Shown piece after piece: positions 63,349-64,000 of a stretch of 64,000 nt of DNA. Both the position numbers and the translations under genes were made by a program. Position 1 is the stretch's first letter, and each line of letters opens with the position of its first letter. The stretch comes from Pseudomonas sp. UBA4194. GTDB lineage: Bacteria > Pseudomonadota > Gammaproteobacteria > Pseudomonadales > Pseudomonadaceae. The notes below the pieces were generated by a model, which searched no databases, had not been told where the DNA came from, and saw only the letters and a list, made by a program, of their open reading frames with translations. The DNA lies in contig NZ_DFUE01000075.1 of NCBI RefSeq assembly GCF_002379585.1, forward strand, positions 64,884 to 128,883. The letters are read 5' to 3'.

Positions 63349-63831
63349 CTAGGCGTCTGGGCTTACCGATATTTCGGGTACGTGACTGACTGGAAAGTTT
63401 ACCGAGCGAGCAATGAAGCATTTTTCGTGAGCTATTTTGTGCAGCGTCTGAGCTTTTACCATCTCCGAACCCGATGCCAGTATCACTTTCGGCCGCAAAA
63501 TAACTGAGGTGAATTGACCTGCGCCATCGCTCTCCTCGACCATCGTTCCTTGAGCGTTGTCCTCATAGTCCACCACAACGATTCCGGCCTCAGCGCAGAG
63601 CCCCAGGTACCAAAGCTTGTGGCATGCAGATAAGGATGCCAAGAGCAATTCCTCAGGATTCCAGCGGGTGGGGTCTCCCCGAAAACTAGGATCTGACGAC
63701 CCCTCAATTGGTGTTTTGCCGTTAGCTGCGATGATGTGTGCCCGGCTGTAGCCTCGATAAGATGACGTTCCAGTCCCATTGTTGCCGGCCCAGGTCACTC
63801 GAACTTCGTACTCGTGCGTTTTATCTACCAT
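63349..63831 (-). CDS. OsmC-family peroxide-reducing protein
   Basis: 160 residues with the two redox Cys in SLSACHKLWYLGLC and AHEKCFIARSV, and the family stretches WAGNNGTGTSSYRGYSR and PTRWNPEELLLASLSACH. It resembles the YhfA/OsmC branch reducing organic hydroperoxides. GGAGGGATCA precedes the ATG. The base composition is lower in GC than upstream regions. It lies 60 bases from an IS66 transposase end. Confidence 0.87.
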   Translation of the reverse strand: MVDKTHEYEVRVTWAGNNGTGTSSYRGYSRAHIIAANGKTPIEGSSDPSFRGDPTRWNPEELLLASLSACHKLWYLGLCAEAGIVVVDYEDNAQGTMVEESDGAGQFTSVILRPKVILASGSEMVKAQTLHKIAHEKCFIARSVNFPVSHVPEISVSPDA

Positions 63832-63891
63832 TGATCCCTCCTGGGGAAGTTTTCGAAAAGTCTGAAAATAATGGACTCATTGAGCAAGCAT

Positions 63892-64000
63892 TCATTGATT
63901 AGGTAGAAGGTCCATAACTTCATTAGCCCGCTGCGTAGGCAGGCGAGTGAGGACGTCCTTTGAATAAGCATACGGATCATGCCCGTTGAGCCGCGCAGAG
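63892..64000 (-). CDS. IS66-family transposase, C-terminal end (truncated by window edge)
   Basis: The minus strand is open from the window edge to TGA at 63892-63894 and reads ARLNGHDPYAYSKDVLTRLP then TQRANEVMDLLPNQ. This is the IS66 TnpC C-terminal pattern (LNG-x-DP-x-AY-L-x-DVL-x-R ... LLP). About 35 residues are visible. Ser in AYSKDVL replaces the common Leu. The rest of the element would extend beyond the window. Confidence 0.8.
   Translation of the reverse strand, partial: SARLNGHDPYAYSKDVLTRLPTQRANEVMDLLPNQ

Overview
The window looks like a chromosomal segment of a Pseudomonas, most likely of the fluorescens/putida side of the genus. Reasons: GC-rich coding with typical Pseudomonas gene families (DUF1652, DUF1543, BdlA-like chemoreceptor, liu leucine operon with a LiuR box, FecI/FecR/TonB-receptor units), abundant REP/REPIN palindromes, and a GGA-rich, terminator-ended small RNA of the RsmX/Y/Z kind under a GacA-type upstream element. 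This is inferred from content only.

Layout. 0-5.8 kb: 3' end of an FkbH-like gene, an acyl carrier protein and an SGNH-like protein (an O-acylation module); a compound repeat island (two nested perfect inverted repeats around eight and a half 40-bp tandem repeats) that supplies the stop codons of both convergent neighbours; an MFS transporter; a Xre/MbcA-RES toxin-antitoxin pair with an operator-like promoter; Ku. 6-17 kb: hybrid histidine kinase; LysR regulator divergent from an OpuAC-type binding protein and a DgcA-like flavoprotein with an altered Fe-S Cys motif; RcnB-like protein; Mn-catalase; an unusual pyruvate-kinase-like protein. 17-31 kb: two tandem GAF/PAS kinases, SDR, BdlA-like chemoreceptor, GH3 beta-glucosidase, a Fe(III)/siderophore-type ABC uptake operon, an ABC exporter, and a seven-unit tandem REPIN array. 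31.7-38 kb: small conserved genes, a dTMP-kinase-like protein, an EAL protein, DUF3597, the Rsm-like sRNA, EthD, left-handed beta-helix and HAD proteins.

38-50 kb: Fur-box-preceded FecI/FecR/STN-TonB receptor set; epoxide-hydrolase-like enzyme; LysE/Lrp divergent pair; a reduced mannitol/sorbitol locus (MtlR-like AraC, binding protein, polyol SDR, but no permease, ATPase or kinase genes) with an 18-bp perfect inverted repeat between regulator and binding protein; LysR and MDR dehydrogenase. 50.2-58.3 kb: liu operon (liuR-A-B-[C remnant]-D-E plus acyl-CoA synthetase), in which liuC has been gutted to 158 bp by an internal deletion. 58.3-64 kb: less GC-rich accessory end with tautomerase, LysR, nitroreductase, PLDc_N, DUF1264 lipoprotein, LysE, OsmC and, at the very edge, the C-terminus of an IS66-family transposase.

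The strongest second-look items are the unannotated Rsm-type sRNA (35.5-35.7 kb), the liuC deletion remnant, the compound repeat island at 1.9-2.4 kb, the REPIN tandem array, the permease-less mtl-like locus, and the possible IS66 boundary around osmC. I do not see a CRISPR array, prophage, tRNA or rRNA.
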